This document shows positions 1 to 7,529 of a DNA stretch of 9,103 bases, in pieces. The notes beneath the pieces were generated by a model. The model was not told the origin of the DNA. It worked only from the letters and a program-made list of their open reading frames with translations, and did not search any database. Every line of letters begins with the position of its first letter. Position 1 is the first letter of the stretch. The stretch lies in NCBI GenBank assembly GCA_029244465.1, contig JAQWQN010000209.1, positions 1-9,103 of the forward strand. The letters are read 5' to 3'. Made by a program: the position numbers and the translations under genes. This DNA comes from Pseudomonadales bacterium (GTDB lineage: Bacteria > Pseudomonadota > Gammaproteobacteria > Pseudomonadales > Azotimanducaceae).

Positions 1-1549
1 ATTGCAAAATATCAGTGAGAATCGCGCCCTGGCCCATACGAGCAGTTGTAAAAATCGACAGTGCCGAGCGCTCGTTGCTCGATAGCGCCGCACTCAGACC
101 GCTCTCAATGCGCTCTGGGGCGACGGCCGAGGTTGGATCCACACGCACCCAGCCATTATCTGCGTCCCAATACTCGACCCAAGCATGTGCAAGGTATTGG
201 CGGACAACGACATGGCCGGTGACTGGATTCACTTCACCGCCTTGGTAACCGCCAACCATCCGAGCGGGAATGCCCGCTGCACGAAGGGTAAAAACCATGG
301 CGCCTGCAAAGTGGCTGCAGAAACCAGCTCGAGTATCGAACCACAATGCATCTATTGCGTCTCGGCTCGGTAAAGTTGGGGGCTGTAACGTGTAGATAAA
401 ACCCTCTTGTAACTCACGCATCATCGCCACCACCATGTCGCGCGTGTTGTCGTGAGCAGATCGCAGAGATGTTGCGTAGGAACGAATGCGCGGATTCTCG
501 CCTTCTGGCAGCGCGAGTTCCCGGCGGCGCAACCAACCAGGGAGTTCCCGATCAAGAACAACCGCAGGATTTGTCTCGACCCGATATCGAAACACGGATC
601 GCACAGGTTCATGACTCAACAACCTAAAGTCACGTAGCATTTCAATCTTCGGACTGAAGTCAGTCGGCGTATCCAATGCATATAGCCAACGACTTTGTGT
701 CGGTTCTAAGAAAACCTGGTAAGCAAACGGCCTCGCATCCGCGCGCGGTTTGGCGGCAACCGGCAACGCCGACCCAACCGACCAGGTACCTTTTTCATAC
801 TGACTGTAAACCAGTCCACGCCAATACAGATCTCGATTGCGTGGCACTTCATTTTCAAACAACACGCGGAATGCGAGATCATCCGATTGGCTAAGGCTCG
901 CGACATCCCCAGGGGTTATCTGATCTGACAACCCGGTGCTCGCCGCGTTCGGGAGTGGCACCGACCATAGTGGTCCGATCCGCGGAAACAGGAAGAACAA
1001 CACGAGCGTTAACGGCAGTGCCTGCAGGACTAATCCGCCAGCCGTCCATAAGCTAGCCAGCGGCCGCACTCGCGACTGCAATTGATTAAGGCCTACCAAA
1101 GCCGCCGTTACCACGACCATCGCTAAGACCTGGTATGACGTCAGCGCAATTGATTGATCGAATAGGAACGCGTTTGCAGTCAGGAAATAACATAGAAAAA
1201 TGACAAGAAACGCATCTCTACGATTTCGCATTTCAATCAGCTTAAGTGCGAACGCAAGTACCAACAGCGATGTGGCCGCTTCTAACGTAAAGGTCCGATA
1301 ACCAGATATCGCAAGACCTGCAAACGAGGCCACCACAAGAAGCGCCTTCACCCAAGACCGTGGATAGCCCCACCGACCACGGTAAACTTGCGTGCGCCAA
1401 TAGCCGCTAAACAAGCAAACCCCGACAATCCAAACCGAGATATAACCAGACAGCGGTATGACGACAACCAATTGAGCAACCATCAGGAGCGCTAGACTGT
1501 TGCGCGGTATCTGCTCGGCGATACCTGCGCCGTTATGCCGCTTAACCAT
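1..1549 (-). CDS. tgpA: TgpA-like membrane transglutaminase (3' end outside window)
   Basis: A frame open from ATG 1549 to the window edge gives about 516 codons. The first ~200 residues (DUF3488 type) carry six or seven hydrophobic segments, such as LALLMVAQLVVVIPLSGY, DAFLVIFLCYFL and LPLTLVLFFLFPRIGP. A predicted periplasmic part follows, containing a transglutaminase-like core: FCSHFAGAMV with Cys411, LRAAGIPARMVGGYQGG, LAHAWVEYW with His455, and WVRVDPT with Asp471. The Cys-His and Cys-Asp spacings of 44 and 60 residues fit a working triad. P. aeruginosa TgpA has this arrangement and is essential there; its physiological substrate is not settled, though an envelope role is assumed. The usual last membrane segment and C-terminal DUF4129 region would lie beyond base 1 and cannot be seen. 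The start overlaps the DUF58 stop by eight bases, and its ribosome site is weak (GGA about 12 bases upstream), so coupling to DUF58 is likely. Confidence 0.92.
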   Translation of the reverse strand, partial: MVKRHNGAGIAEQIPRNSLALLMVAQLVVVIPLSGYISVWIVGVCLFSGYWRTQVYRGRWGYPRSWVKALLVVASFAGLAISGYRTFTLEAATSLLVLAFALKLIEMRNRRDAFLVIFLCYFLTANAFLFDQSIALTSYQVLAMVVVTAALVGLNQLQSRVRPLASLWTAGGLVLQALPLTLVLFFLFPRIGPLWSVPLPNAASTGLSDQITPGDVASLSQSDDLAFRVLFENEVPRNRDLYWRGLVYSQYEKGTWSVGSALPVAAKPRADARPFAYQVFLEPTQSRWLYALDTPTDFSPKIEMLRDFRLLSHEPVRSVFRYRVETNPAVVLDRELPGWLRRRELALPEGENPRIRSYATSLRSAHDNTRDMVVAMMRELQEGFIYTLQPPTLPSRDAIDALWFDTRAGFCSHFAGAMVFTLRAAGIPARMVGGYQGGEVNPVTGHVVVRQYLAHAWVEYWDADNGWVRVDPTSAVAPERIESGLSAALSSNERSALSIFTTARMGQGAILTDILQ

Positions 1550-2561
1550 CTGTGTGTCCATCCAGACCATAAAGTGCGAGCTCTCTGAGCACTCTGTCTA
1601 GATGTACTTGCCCGATACCTGGAGACATCTCAAAGCCGGGTAGCCTCAAGCCAAATTCTCGATCACTACGCGTCGCTTTCAACGCGAGTCCAGTCAAACG
1701 ACTCAGGCGCTCTTCTGTGTCCCCAGCAATATCTTGAAAATCGAACCAGAGTCGAGGCTCGACATAACTGGCATAACGCTTGACCACGACATCATTGGTG
1801 CGCGCAAAAGAACGCCATATGATGTTCCTAACAGGGTCACCGGGCTTGTATTCCCGAATATCCACAAAGTCCTCTGATCCGAGTGGATCCACCAGTTCAC
1901 CTTCGTCGTTTCGGCGAGAGGATTGAAGATTAGAGATCTCCTGAAAAATGGGTTTTGGATAAGCCAGGCCACGTGCTTGGATATCTACCCAAGTCCACGC
2001 CCGAAGAAGACCGAGTGGGTAGTAAGTCTCAACCAGCATTCGTCCGGGGCGCAACCACCCACGCTGCTCTGCTTTGACATACAGGCGTACGATCGTCGCC
2101 TCAGTTTCAAAAATCTCGACCCATTGTTTGAATCCCTCGGGCCAGCCGATTTGAATGCCCTCCCGCCCATGACCCTTTGGACGTTCAACCCGCACGTTGA
2201 ACTGCAAATCTTCACCGACGAAACCAAAATCTGACTCGGCGAGTTCAAGACTCAATCCCGAGAGATTTCGAAACGTATACAGAATAGTCACGATGAACAG
2301 GCTGCTCAAGCTGAACGCGACGCCATAGACCAGCGAATTTTGATAGTTGATCGCACCCAGGATGAGCACGATTAACAAACCGCCAAACACAAATCCCGCG
2401 CGAGTTGGAAAAATGAAAATATTTGCCTGACTTAGCTTGATTTTGGCACCGGGCGGAATTCGCCGGTCAAGCCATGACGCAAAACGACGACCAAGCACGG
2501 GCCGACTCGCAGCTTCTGCTGGAGATGACCCCACCCGCTCTGATGCCACCGCGTGTTCCAT
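1542..2561 (-). CDS. DUF58-domain membrane protein
   Basis: This protein of 339 residues belongs to the DUF58 family, which is regularly encoded beside MoxR ATPases and is presumed to be a partner or adaptor of that ATPase; no enzyme activity is established. A basic N-terminal stretch of about 50 residues, with RRFASWLDRRIPPG, precedes two membrane segments (about 57-71 and 77-95). A soluble beta-rich region follows, then the DUF58 signature: DPLGSEDFVDIREYKPGDPV (EYKPGDP at 237-243), continuing into NIIWRSFARTNDVVVKRY. A von Willebrand-like fold at the C-terminus is typical of the family but not provable by eye. The ATG at 2561 has GAGG six bases upstream, one of the better ribosome sites in the window. 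The stop lies within the start of the following gene (ATGGTTAA, an eight-base overlap), indicating coupled translation of DUF58 and transglutaminase. Confidence 0.9.
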   Translation of the reverse strand: MEHAVASERVGSSPAEAASRPVLGRRFASWLDRRIPPGAKIKLSQANIFIFPTRAGFVFGGLLIVLILGAINYQNSLVYGVAFSLSSLFIVTILYTFRNLSGLSLELAESDFGFVGEDLQFNVRVERPKGHGREGIQIGWPEGFKQWVEIFETEATIVRLYVKAEQRGWLRPGRMLVETYYPLGLLRAWTWVDIQARGLAYPKPIFQEISNLQSSRRNDEGELVDPLGSEDFVDIREYKPGDPVRNIIWRSFARTNDVVVKRYASYVEPRLWFDFQDIAGDTEERLSRLTGLALKATRSDREFGLRLPGFEMSPGIGQVHLDRVLRELALYGLDGHTDG

Positions 2562-2577
2562 ACGAAACCTCGAAGTT

Positions 2578-3498
2578 TTAGGCGACTACGTCAACACTAC
2601 CTAGTAGTTTCTGCGCAAGCGCACCGCCACTATTACCAGCAAAGTCTGCCGACTCTCGAAGCCGATGCTCAACCACGCTGGGCAATACGGCTTGTACATC
2701 TTCCGGCACGACATGGGTGCGGTCGTGAACAAGTGCCCACGCTTTTGCGCTTTGCAAAAGCGCTAAGGCCCCACGCGGAGACAACCCGTAAGCAAACTCG
2801 TTGCCTTGGCGTGAAAAGGCTAACAGGCGTTGTACGTAGTCAACAAGCGGTTCGGACACGCCTACCTGATCGACGCTTGCCTGGATGTCATTGAGCTGAG
2901 CCAAAGAAATCACCGCTTCAAGACCCTCTAACTGCGTTCGCCTGTCGCCAGACAAAAGCAGCTCTCTTTCGGCTGCCGGCTCCGGATAGCCGAGCGCCAC
3001 CCGCATGAGAAAACGGTCTAGCTGAGATTCTGGCAGTGGAAAAGTTCCGGCTTGTGTTGAGGGGTTTTGCGTCGCGATCACAAAAAACGGTTCCGGCAAA
3101 GCAAGTGTGCGACCATCGTGTGTGACTTGACGCTCCTCCATCGCCTCAAGCAAGGCGCTTTGGCTCTTGGGTGTCGCTCGATTAATTTCATCCGCCAAAA
3201 TCAGCTGGGCAAACAGCGGACCTTCAACAAAACGAAAGTCATTCTCGTTCTTGTCAAAAATCGTCGCCCCGATAATATCGGATGGCAGCACATCGGAAGT
3301 AAATTGGATGCGGTTGTAGCTCAAACCGAGTACGCGCGCCAATGCGTGCGACAAGAGCGTTTTACCCATGCCGGGTAAATCCTCGATAAGCAGGTGTCCA
3401 CGGCCGAACAAACAGGCCAAGCTGAGCTTGATTTGCTGTTCTTTGCCCAGAAGTACGTTATTCAGAGTACCAATGAGCGTTTCGATCTGTTCCTTCAC
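2578..3498 (-). CDS. MoxR-family AAA+ ATPase
   Basis: This is a cytoplasmic ATPase of the MoxR branch of AAA+ proteins, thought to act as chaperones that assemble or activate partner proteins, often encoded next to DUF58 or VWA-domain proteins. On the chosen start it has 306 residues. Walker A is EDLPGMGKT (about 39-47), followed by the family-typical QFTSDVLPSDIIG. Walker B is LILADEINR (about 99-107), then ALLEAMEERQVT. Sensor 1 is IATQNP, followed by LPESQLDRFLMRV, and a C-terminal lid includes SPRGALALLQSAKAWA. I chose GTG at 3498 because the protein then begins KEQIETLIGTLNNVLLGKE, where MoxR proteins usually begin, with GGCGGGA four bases upstream (3503-3509). An upstream GTG at 3576 would add 26 low-complexity residues and overlap purF by 56 bases with no ribosome site. 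The DUF58 gene follows after 16 bases. Confidence 0.92.
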   Translation of the reverse strand: MKEQIETLIGTLNNVLLGKEQQIKLSLACLFGRGHLLIEDLPGMGKTLLSHALARVLGLSYNRIQFTSDVLPSDIIGATIFDKNENDFRFVEGPLFAQLILADEINRATPKSQSALLEAMEERQVTHDGRTLALPEPFFVIATQNPSTQAGTFPLPESQLDRFLMRVALGYPEPAAERELLLSGDRRTQLEGLEAVISLAQLNDIQASVDQVGVSEPLVDYVQRLLAFSRQGNEFAYGLSPRGALALLQSAKAWALVHDRTHVVPEDVQAVLPSVVEHRLRESADFAGNSGGALAQKLLGSVDVVA

Positions 3499-3502
3499 AT
3501 CG

Positions 3503-3509
3503 TCCCGCC
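3503..3509 (-). promoter_or_regulatory. Possible ribosome binding site of the MoxR gene
   Basis: On the minus strand GGCGGGA lies four bases before GTG 3498, inside the 22-base purF-to-MoxR gap. It is a weak and rather close match to the anti-Shine-Dalgarno complement, but it is the only purine-rich site near either candidate start. It therefore favours GTG 3498 over GTG 3576. Confidence 0.4.
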
Positions 3510-3520
3510 GCGCGCCTTGG

Positions 3521-5047
3521 TTACGCGTGGTTGTGGAGCTCGAGAACGTTGGTATCCGTTGCGGATTGGGCTTCACGTTGTTGCTTCATTCTATCGTTTC
3601 GATTTAAGGATAACTGTTCAAGATAGGTGTCATCTATGTCCCCAGTCACGTAATGGCCATCTAGCGTAGAACATTCAAAATCATCAATGTTTGGATTACC
3701 TTCCATTGCGCTTGATTTCAAGTCGTTCAGCTTCTGATAAACCAACCAATCCGCTCCGAGCAGCCGGCCCACCTCCTCCTCTGTACGTTGATGCGCCACA
3801 AATTCCTCGCGGGCTGGCATATCAATTCCGTACACGTTTTGGTATCTGATGGCCGGTGCGGCTGAAGCGACGTAAACCTTACGAGCGCCAGCGTCCCGAG
3901 CCATTTGAATGATTTGCTGAGTCGTCGTGCCACGCACGATGGAATCGTCAATCAACAAGACATTCTTATCTTTGAACTCAAGCTCAATGGTATTGAACTT
4001 TTGTCGCACAGAGCGGCGACGCTGACTTTGACCAGGCATGATAAATGTTCGGCCTATGTAACGATTTTTGACGAAACCTTCGCGGTATTTCACGTTCAAC
4101 CGATGCGCGAGCGGCAAAGCCGCAGTCCGTCCGGTTTCCGGGATCGGAATGACCACATCAATATCATGCGCGTCCTGGCTGTACCTAGCTAAGATGCTAT
4201 CTGCTAAGTGCTCCCCCATCCGTAACCGACTCTTGTACACGGACACGCCATCCATAATCGAATCCGGACGAGCCAAATACACGTGTTCGAAAATGCACGG
4301 TACGAGTTTCGTGTTATCAGCGCATTGCTGCCGATGGATCTGACCATCGTTAGTGATAAAGATGGCTTCGCCCGGGGCGACATCACCAATCAACTCAAAC
4401 CCAAGCGAGTCCAGGGCAACCGACTCGGACGCGATCATATACTCGAAGCCCTGATCCGTTTCTTTGCGCCCATAGACCAGTGGTCGAATGCCGTAAGGGT
4501 CACGAATGCCAAGGACACCGCACCCAATGATCATTGCGACAGCGGCGTACGCGCCTTGGCAACGTCGGTGTACGCCAGAGACCGCCGTAAAAATATCTGC
4601 TGGCTCAGGGTTATGAGCACGAAGCAGGTGCAGCTCGTGTGCGAAAACGTTAAGTAAAACCTCAGAATCACTATTGGTATTTATGTGGCGCAGGTCTTCT
4701 GCGAAGAGATCGGACTTTAGCGATTCGGCGTTGGTCAAATTACCGTTATGCGCCAACGTAATGCCGTATGGTGAATTCACGTACATTGGCTGAGCTTCTG
4801 CAGAACTGGAACTTCCTGCCGTCGGGTAGCGCACATGGCCAATACCTACATTACCCTCGAGCCTGAGCATGTGATTTTCACGAAAAACATCCTGCACCAA
4901 GCCGTTGCCTCTACGCAGCTGCAGAGTTCGCCCGTCACTTGTAACCATGCCTGCAGCATCTTGGCCTCGATGCTGCAAGACCGTCAGAGCGTCATAGATT
5001 TTCTGATTAACATTCTTGTGAGAGACAATTCCTACGATTCCGCACAT
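3521..5047 (-). CDS. purF: Amidophosphoribosyltransferase
   Basis: PurF catalyses the first committed step of purine synthesis: glutamine plus PRPP gives 5-phosphoribosylamine. It acts in the cytoplasm. The 508 residues agree with the E. coli enzyme (about 505). The protein opens MCGIVGIVSH, so removal of Met exposes Cys2, the N-terminal nucleophile of the glutaminase domain. LQHRGQDAAG and HVRYPTAG, followed by the LAHNGN motif, complete that domain. In the C-terminal half, VYKSRLRMGE and the VIPIPETGR stretch lead to the PRPP loop LLIDDSIVRGTT, with Asp367-Asp368 at almost the E. coli positions. A variable, charged C-terminal tail ends in LELHNHA, similar to the E. coli end. The ATG at 5047 is fixed by the essential Cys2 and has AGAGAGG upstream. 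The adjacent downstream gene begins only 22 bases after the stop on its best start. No feedback-site anomaly can be judged by eye. Confidence 0.97.
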   Translation of the reverse strand: MCGIVGIVSHKNVNQKIYDALTVLQHRGQDAAGMVTSDGRTLQLRRGNGLVQDVFRENHMLRLEGNVGIGHVRYPTAGSSSSAEAQPMYVNSPYGITLAHNGNLTNAESLKSDLFAEDLRHINTNSDSEVLLNVFAHELHLLRAHNPEPADIFTAVSGVHRRCQGAYAAVAMIIGCGVLGIRDPYGIRPLVYGRKETDQGFEYMIASESVALDSLGFELIGDVAPGEAIFITNDGQIHRQQCADNTKLVPCIFEHVYLARPDSIMDGVSVYKSRLRMGEHLADSILARYSQDAHDIDVVIPIPETGRTAALPLAHRLNVKYREGFVKNRYIGRTFIMPGQSQRRRSVRQKFNTIELEFKDKNVLLIDDSIVRGTTTQQIIQMARDAGARKVYVASAAPAIRYQNVYGIDMPAREEFVAHQRTEEEVGRLLGADWLVYQKLNDLKSSAMEGNPNIDDFECSTLDGHYVTGDIDDTYLEQLSLNRNDRMKQQREAQSATDTNVLELHNHA

Positions 5048-5171
5048 AAGCTAGTGAGCCTCTCTTGCTTTATCCAAGCCCAAGTAACATGAAGGGTCGG
5101 CAAGCCCATTCTAGAGAGCCCATGCGACATCAACAATCTATTTGTCTTCAGATCGGTGTAAGAACGCGCTT
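5048..5171 (-). other. cvpA-purF intergenic spacer
   Basis: This is the only gap longer than about 25 bases in the window. It holds the candidate promoter, a purine-rich ribosome site AGAGAGG (5059-5065, 11 bases before the purF ATG, slightly far), and the 8-mer CAAGCCCA twice on the plus strand at 5075-5082 and 5101-5108. A possible six-base pairing of AGAGAG (5113-5118) with CTCTCT (5060-5065) has a loop near 47 bases and is not a credible terminator. No T-run, riboswitch or small ORF with support is seen. Confidence 0.7.
5108..5136 (-). promoter_or_regulatory. Candidate sigma70-type promoter for purF
   Basis: On the minus strand TTGTTG (5131-5136) and TAGAAT (5108-5113) are separated by exactly 17 bases. 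The -10 element matches the TATAAT consensus at five of six positions; the -35 matches only at the first three (TTG). The site lies in the 124-base cvpA-purF gap, about 60 bases upstream of the purF ATG. No convincing PurR operator (the ACGCAAACGTTTGCGT type) is seen. The prediction rests on pattern alone, and purF may also be read from the upstream operon. Confidence 0.4.
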
Positions 5172-5684
5172 TTAAATATCCTGCCGCTGGATCATGTCTT
5201 CTTCTACAAAATGTCGCGCTTGACCAAAGAGCTCTCGCATTTCGTCTTCGAACGCGAGTATCTCTTCCGCGAGTCGCGCCTCTTGCCACCAAGATGCATC
5301 GCTTGCAATCTGCTCCAGCCCGACCAAAACGACCAATGCAACCAATAGACCGCGAGCGCTACCAAATAGGAAGCCCAAGAATCGATCTGTACCACTCAAG
5401 CCCGTGGTCTCAATTAAACGCCCAATGAGCCACTGCAGCAAGCCAGTAACAACAAGCGTTCCTACAAACAAAATCACAAATGCAATCGCTTGCCGAAGAG
5501 CTGTTGACCCCCACGTGGCAGGGAGCAATTGACCCAACTCTGTAGAAAAGAAGAGGGCGACAACGAACGCCGCTGCCCACGAAACCAACGAGAGCACTTC
5601 CTTTACCAAACCCCGGACGAGGCCGATAACGGCCGAGAGCAAAATGACCGCGGCGATCACGATATCAAGCGTCGCAAAACTCAC
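5172..5684 (-). CDS. cvpA: CvpA family membrane protein
   Basis: CvpA is a small inner-membrane protein first linked to colicin V production; its biochemical role is still unclear, although loss in enterobacteria sensitises the envelope. The 170 residues compare with about 162 in E. coli. Four membrane segments can be read, at about residues 5-25, 28-48, 64-86 and 103-124, with the family-typical SLVSWAAAFVVA and FLGFLFGSARGLLVALV stretches. A charged, acidic tail of about 40 residues follows, rich in Glu, Asp and Arg and probably cytoplasmic. The start is GTG at 5684, which shares one base with the upstream TAG stop (TAGTG), so its translation is likely coupled. The stop is followed by the only sizeable spacer in the window, then purF, the same order as in E. 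coli, where cvpA and purF are co-transcribed. Confidence 0.93.
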   Translation of the reverse strand: MSFATLDIVIAAVILLSAVIGLVRGLVKEVLSLVSWAAAFVVALFFSTELGQLLPATWGSTALRQAIAFVILFVGTLVVTGLLQWLIGRLIETTGLSGTDRFLGFLFGSARGLLVALVVLVGLEQIASDASWWQEARLAEEILAFEDEMRELFGQARHFVEEDMIQRQDI

Positions 5685-6226
5685 TATGGGATCATCTCTA
5701 CGAGTTGCGGCGTTACACCAAAGAGCCCGCCAATCCTCGACGCTATCTCCTCGGCGTCCGCCTGCTTTGACAATGGACCAACTGCGACTCTATGCATAAT
5801 CACTGCCCTGTTATTTTTAGCCGATGAAACAAACGCTTCAAAGCCTGCATTGCGGAGCTCTTGGCGGAAGTTCCGCGCGTTTTCGACCTTGGCAAAACTG
5901 GCAGCTTGTACCGCCCAGATCTCAGTTTCGCCAGATCTGGTTAGGAGTATGGGTTCGCCGACCCGCTCTTTGGTCGCTGTGCTAAAGCCGTCCTCGTCCA
6001 CCTCAGATCGTAATGCCTCAACTCGCGCGACAATGTCACTACGTGGAACGACCTCGTCATATGGCGCAAGCACCTTAGCAGTCCTTGTTTCTGGTTCGGC
6101 AGGAATAGCCGGGGTCGGTCTGTTGTCGTCATCAAACAACATCGGCAGAAAAATCACGGCAAGTGCAATCAGAAATAACGACCCCGAAATTCGATAGCGT
6201 ATCCGCTCTTGCACGTTAGCACGCAC
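5684..6226 (-). CDS. dedD: SPOR-domain inner-membrane protein, DedD-like
   Basis: This is a single-pass inner-membrane protein of about 180 residues. It has a short positively charged N-terminus (RANVQERIRYR), one membrane segment at about residues 13-31, and a low-complexity periplasmic linker with Pro, Glu and Asp. A C-terminal SPOR domain spans about 102-178, opening with EIWAVQAASF and including HRVAVGPL. SPOR domains bind denuded glycan strands of septal peptidoglycan. In E. coli the gene between folC and cvpA is dedD, a cell-division protein, and the same place and layout support that name here; the sequence itself is only loosely conserved. The start is uncertain. GTG at 6226 overlaps folC by 11 bases and lacks a clear ribosome site, while GTG at 6214 (residue 5) would fall just after the folC stop. 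The TAG stop shares its G with the GTG start of cvpA. Confidence 0.88.
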   Translation of the reverse strand: MRANVQERIRYRISGSLFLIALAVIFLPMLFDDDNRPTPAIPAEPETRTAKVLAPYDEVVPRSDIVARVEALRSEVDEDGFSTATKERVGEPILLTRSGETEIWAVQAASFAKVENARNFRQELRNAGFEAFVSSAKNNRAVIMHRVAVGPLSKQADAEEIASRIGGLFGVTPQLVEMIP

Positions 6227-7529
6227 CGGCTGAATGATTCATTAGCATTAGGCTTTGTTCGACGGCGTTGAACGACCCAAACACTAGAATAACATCCCCT
6301 TCGTTGGAAGCCGATGAGAGAAATGACGCTAATCCACCTAAACCAGTCACAAGGTCAAAACAGCGTGCTTTGGGATCGTCGTTTTGCATCAGACCTGCCG
6401 CGTGACTAAGATCTCCAGCGGATAGCGCTCGATCACCAAAGGTGTCGAGAAACGCCCACTTACCGCGGAGTTTTTCGCTGACGGTGGTATAGACTCCGAG
6501 ATGGTCCTTGCCCGTGAGCATGCCACAAACAATCAAGTCCGGATCTAGTCCTCGCAACGCAAGCTCTCGACATAGAAACTCAACCCCTGCTGGGTTGTGG
6601 GCAACGTCACACAGGATAGTACGACCGGACCAGGCAAATTTCTGCAGGCGACCTTTGACACTCAGACCCTTTGAAGCATTGCGCAACAATTTCTTTCGAG
6701 CCGCAATGGATTGACTTTCCAAAACACCGATTAGCGTCACCGCCCGATAGGCAAGCGCTATATTTGCTGGGCCACATTGGCCAATTGGAATGGTGGATAC
6801 AATTTGGCCGTCACTCTCATATTCCCATGTGCCCAAGGTTGCATCTTCTGTGACACTAAAATGCTGGCCGAGCACACTTGGCTCTAACCCCAGTTGATCG
6901 CAACGTGCCATCACAGAGTTTGGCATATCGATCCCCAGCACGACCTGCTGTCCAGGCCGAAAGATTCCTGCTTTTTCGGCGCCAATCGCATCAAGCGTAT
7001 CGCCGAGCAACTCCTGGTGATCAAGCCCAATGCTAGTGATTATTGCGGTATCTGCAGCAATCACGTTAAACGCGTCCAGGCGTCCGCCTAAACCAATCTC
7101 CAAAATCGCAAAATCAAGCTTGGCCTGAGCAAATACCCACAGAGCTGCGATCGTGGAGTACTCAAAGTACGTGAGCGTGAGATCCCCTCGAGCTGCTTCC
7201 ACTGCTGCAAATGCGCGACAGATTTCCGCATCATTCAGTTCTTGTCCGTGCAAACGAATTCGCTCGTTAAATCGGTCAATGTGCGGTGAAAGTGTCGTCC
7301 CGACCGTGGCCCCCGAGCCAAGCAACAATTGCTCAAGTGCATGGCACGTTGTGCCCTTGCCATTTGTACCCGCAACCGTGATCACATGTTGCGCAGGACG
7401 TCGTAGTGCGAGTCGGTCAACCATTTCAGTCATACGCTCGAGTCCCATACCGACGGTCTGCCACTGCAATCGAGAGACGTACTCGAGCCACGCATCCACG
7501 CTCGTGAGCCCGCCGTTATAGCCGTTCAA
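6216..7529 (-). CDS. folC: Bifunctional folylpolyglutamate synthase / dihydrofolate synthase
   Basis: FolC is a cytoplasmic Mur-ligase-type enzyme that adds glutamate to dihydropteroate and then to folates, using ATP. The 437 residues match the family (about 420-430). Visible motifs are the P-loop GTNGKGTT near residues 54-61, SPHIDRFNERI just after it, LEIGLGGRLDA, the SIGLDHQELLGDT region, AEKAGIFRPGQ around the Mg/carbamylated-lysine region, and CDVAHNPAGVE at the start of the C-terminal ligase domain. The chosen start is TTG at 7529, which overlaps the trpA stop (TTGA). A second candidate is GTG at 7499, giving 427 residues and starting at VDAWLEY, about where family similarity begins. 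Neither has a strong ribosome site: the TTG has AGGA far upstream, and the GTG has GGCGGG about nine bases upstream. The 3' end overlaps the start of the SPOR-domain gene. accD, often found just before folC in relatives, is absent. Confidence 0.95.
   Translation of the reverse strand: MNGYNGGLTSVDAWLEYVSRLQWQTVGMGLERMTEMVDRLALRRPAQHVITVAGTNGKGTTCHALEQLLLGSGATVGTTLSPHIDRFNERIRLHGQELNDAEICRAFAAVEAARGDLTLTYFEYSTIAALWVFAQAKLDFAILEIGLGGRLDAFNVIAADTAIITSIGLDHQELLGDTLDAIGAEKAGIFRPGQQVVLGIDMPNSVMARCDQLGLEPSVLGQHFSVTEDATLGTWEYESDGQIVSTIPIGQCGPANIALAYRAVTLIGVLESQSIAARKKLLRNASKGLSVKGRLQKFAWSGRTILCDVAHNPAGVEFLCRELALRGLDPDLIVCGMLTGKDHLGVYTTVSEKLRGKWAFLDTFGDRALSAGDLSHAAGLMQNDDPKARCFDLVTGLGGLASFLSSASNEGDVILVFGSFNAVEQSLMLMNHSAGAC

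Noticed and set aside
1..906. Several short frames of 60-80 codons on both strands
   Set aside because: They fall within the transglutaminase gene, whose single frame is open from 1549 to the edge and carries the full triad.
1923..2248. Open frames of about 90-100 codons on both strands within the DUF58 gene
   Set aside because: They overlap the DUF58 frame, which has clear family motifs and a good ribosome site; the alternatives show no domain.
4283..4657. Plus-strand open frame of 124 codons inside purF
   Set aside because: It lies fully antisense to the conserved purF coding region and shows no family motif.
5056..5121. Possible terminator hairpin between cvpA and purF
   Set aside because: The only pairing seen is six bases (AGAGAG with CTCTCT) with a loop near 47 bases and no T-run, too weak for an intrinsic terminator.
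5529..6197. Plus-strand open frame of 222 codons opposite the SPOR gene and part of cvpA
   Set aside because: It is antisense to two well-supported genes across their junction, has no recognisable domain, and its composition looks like that of a shadow frame.
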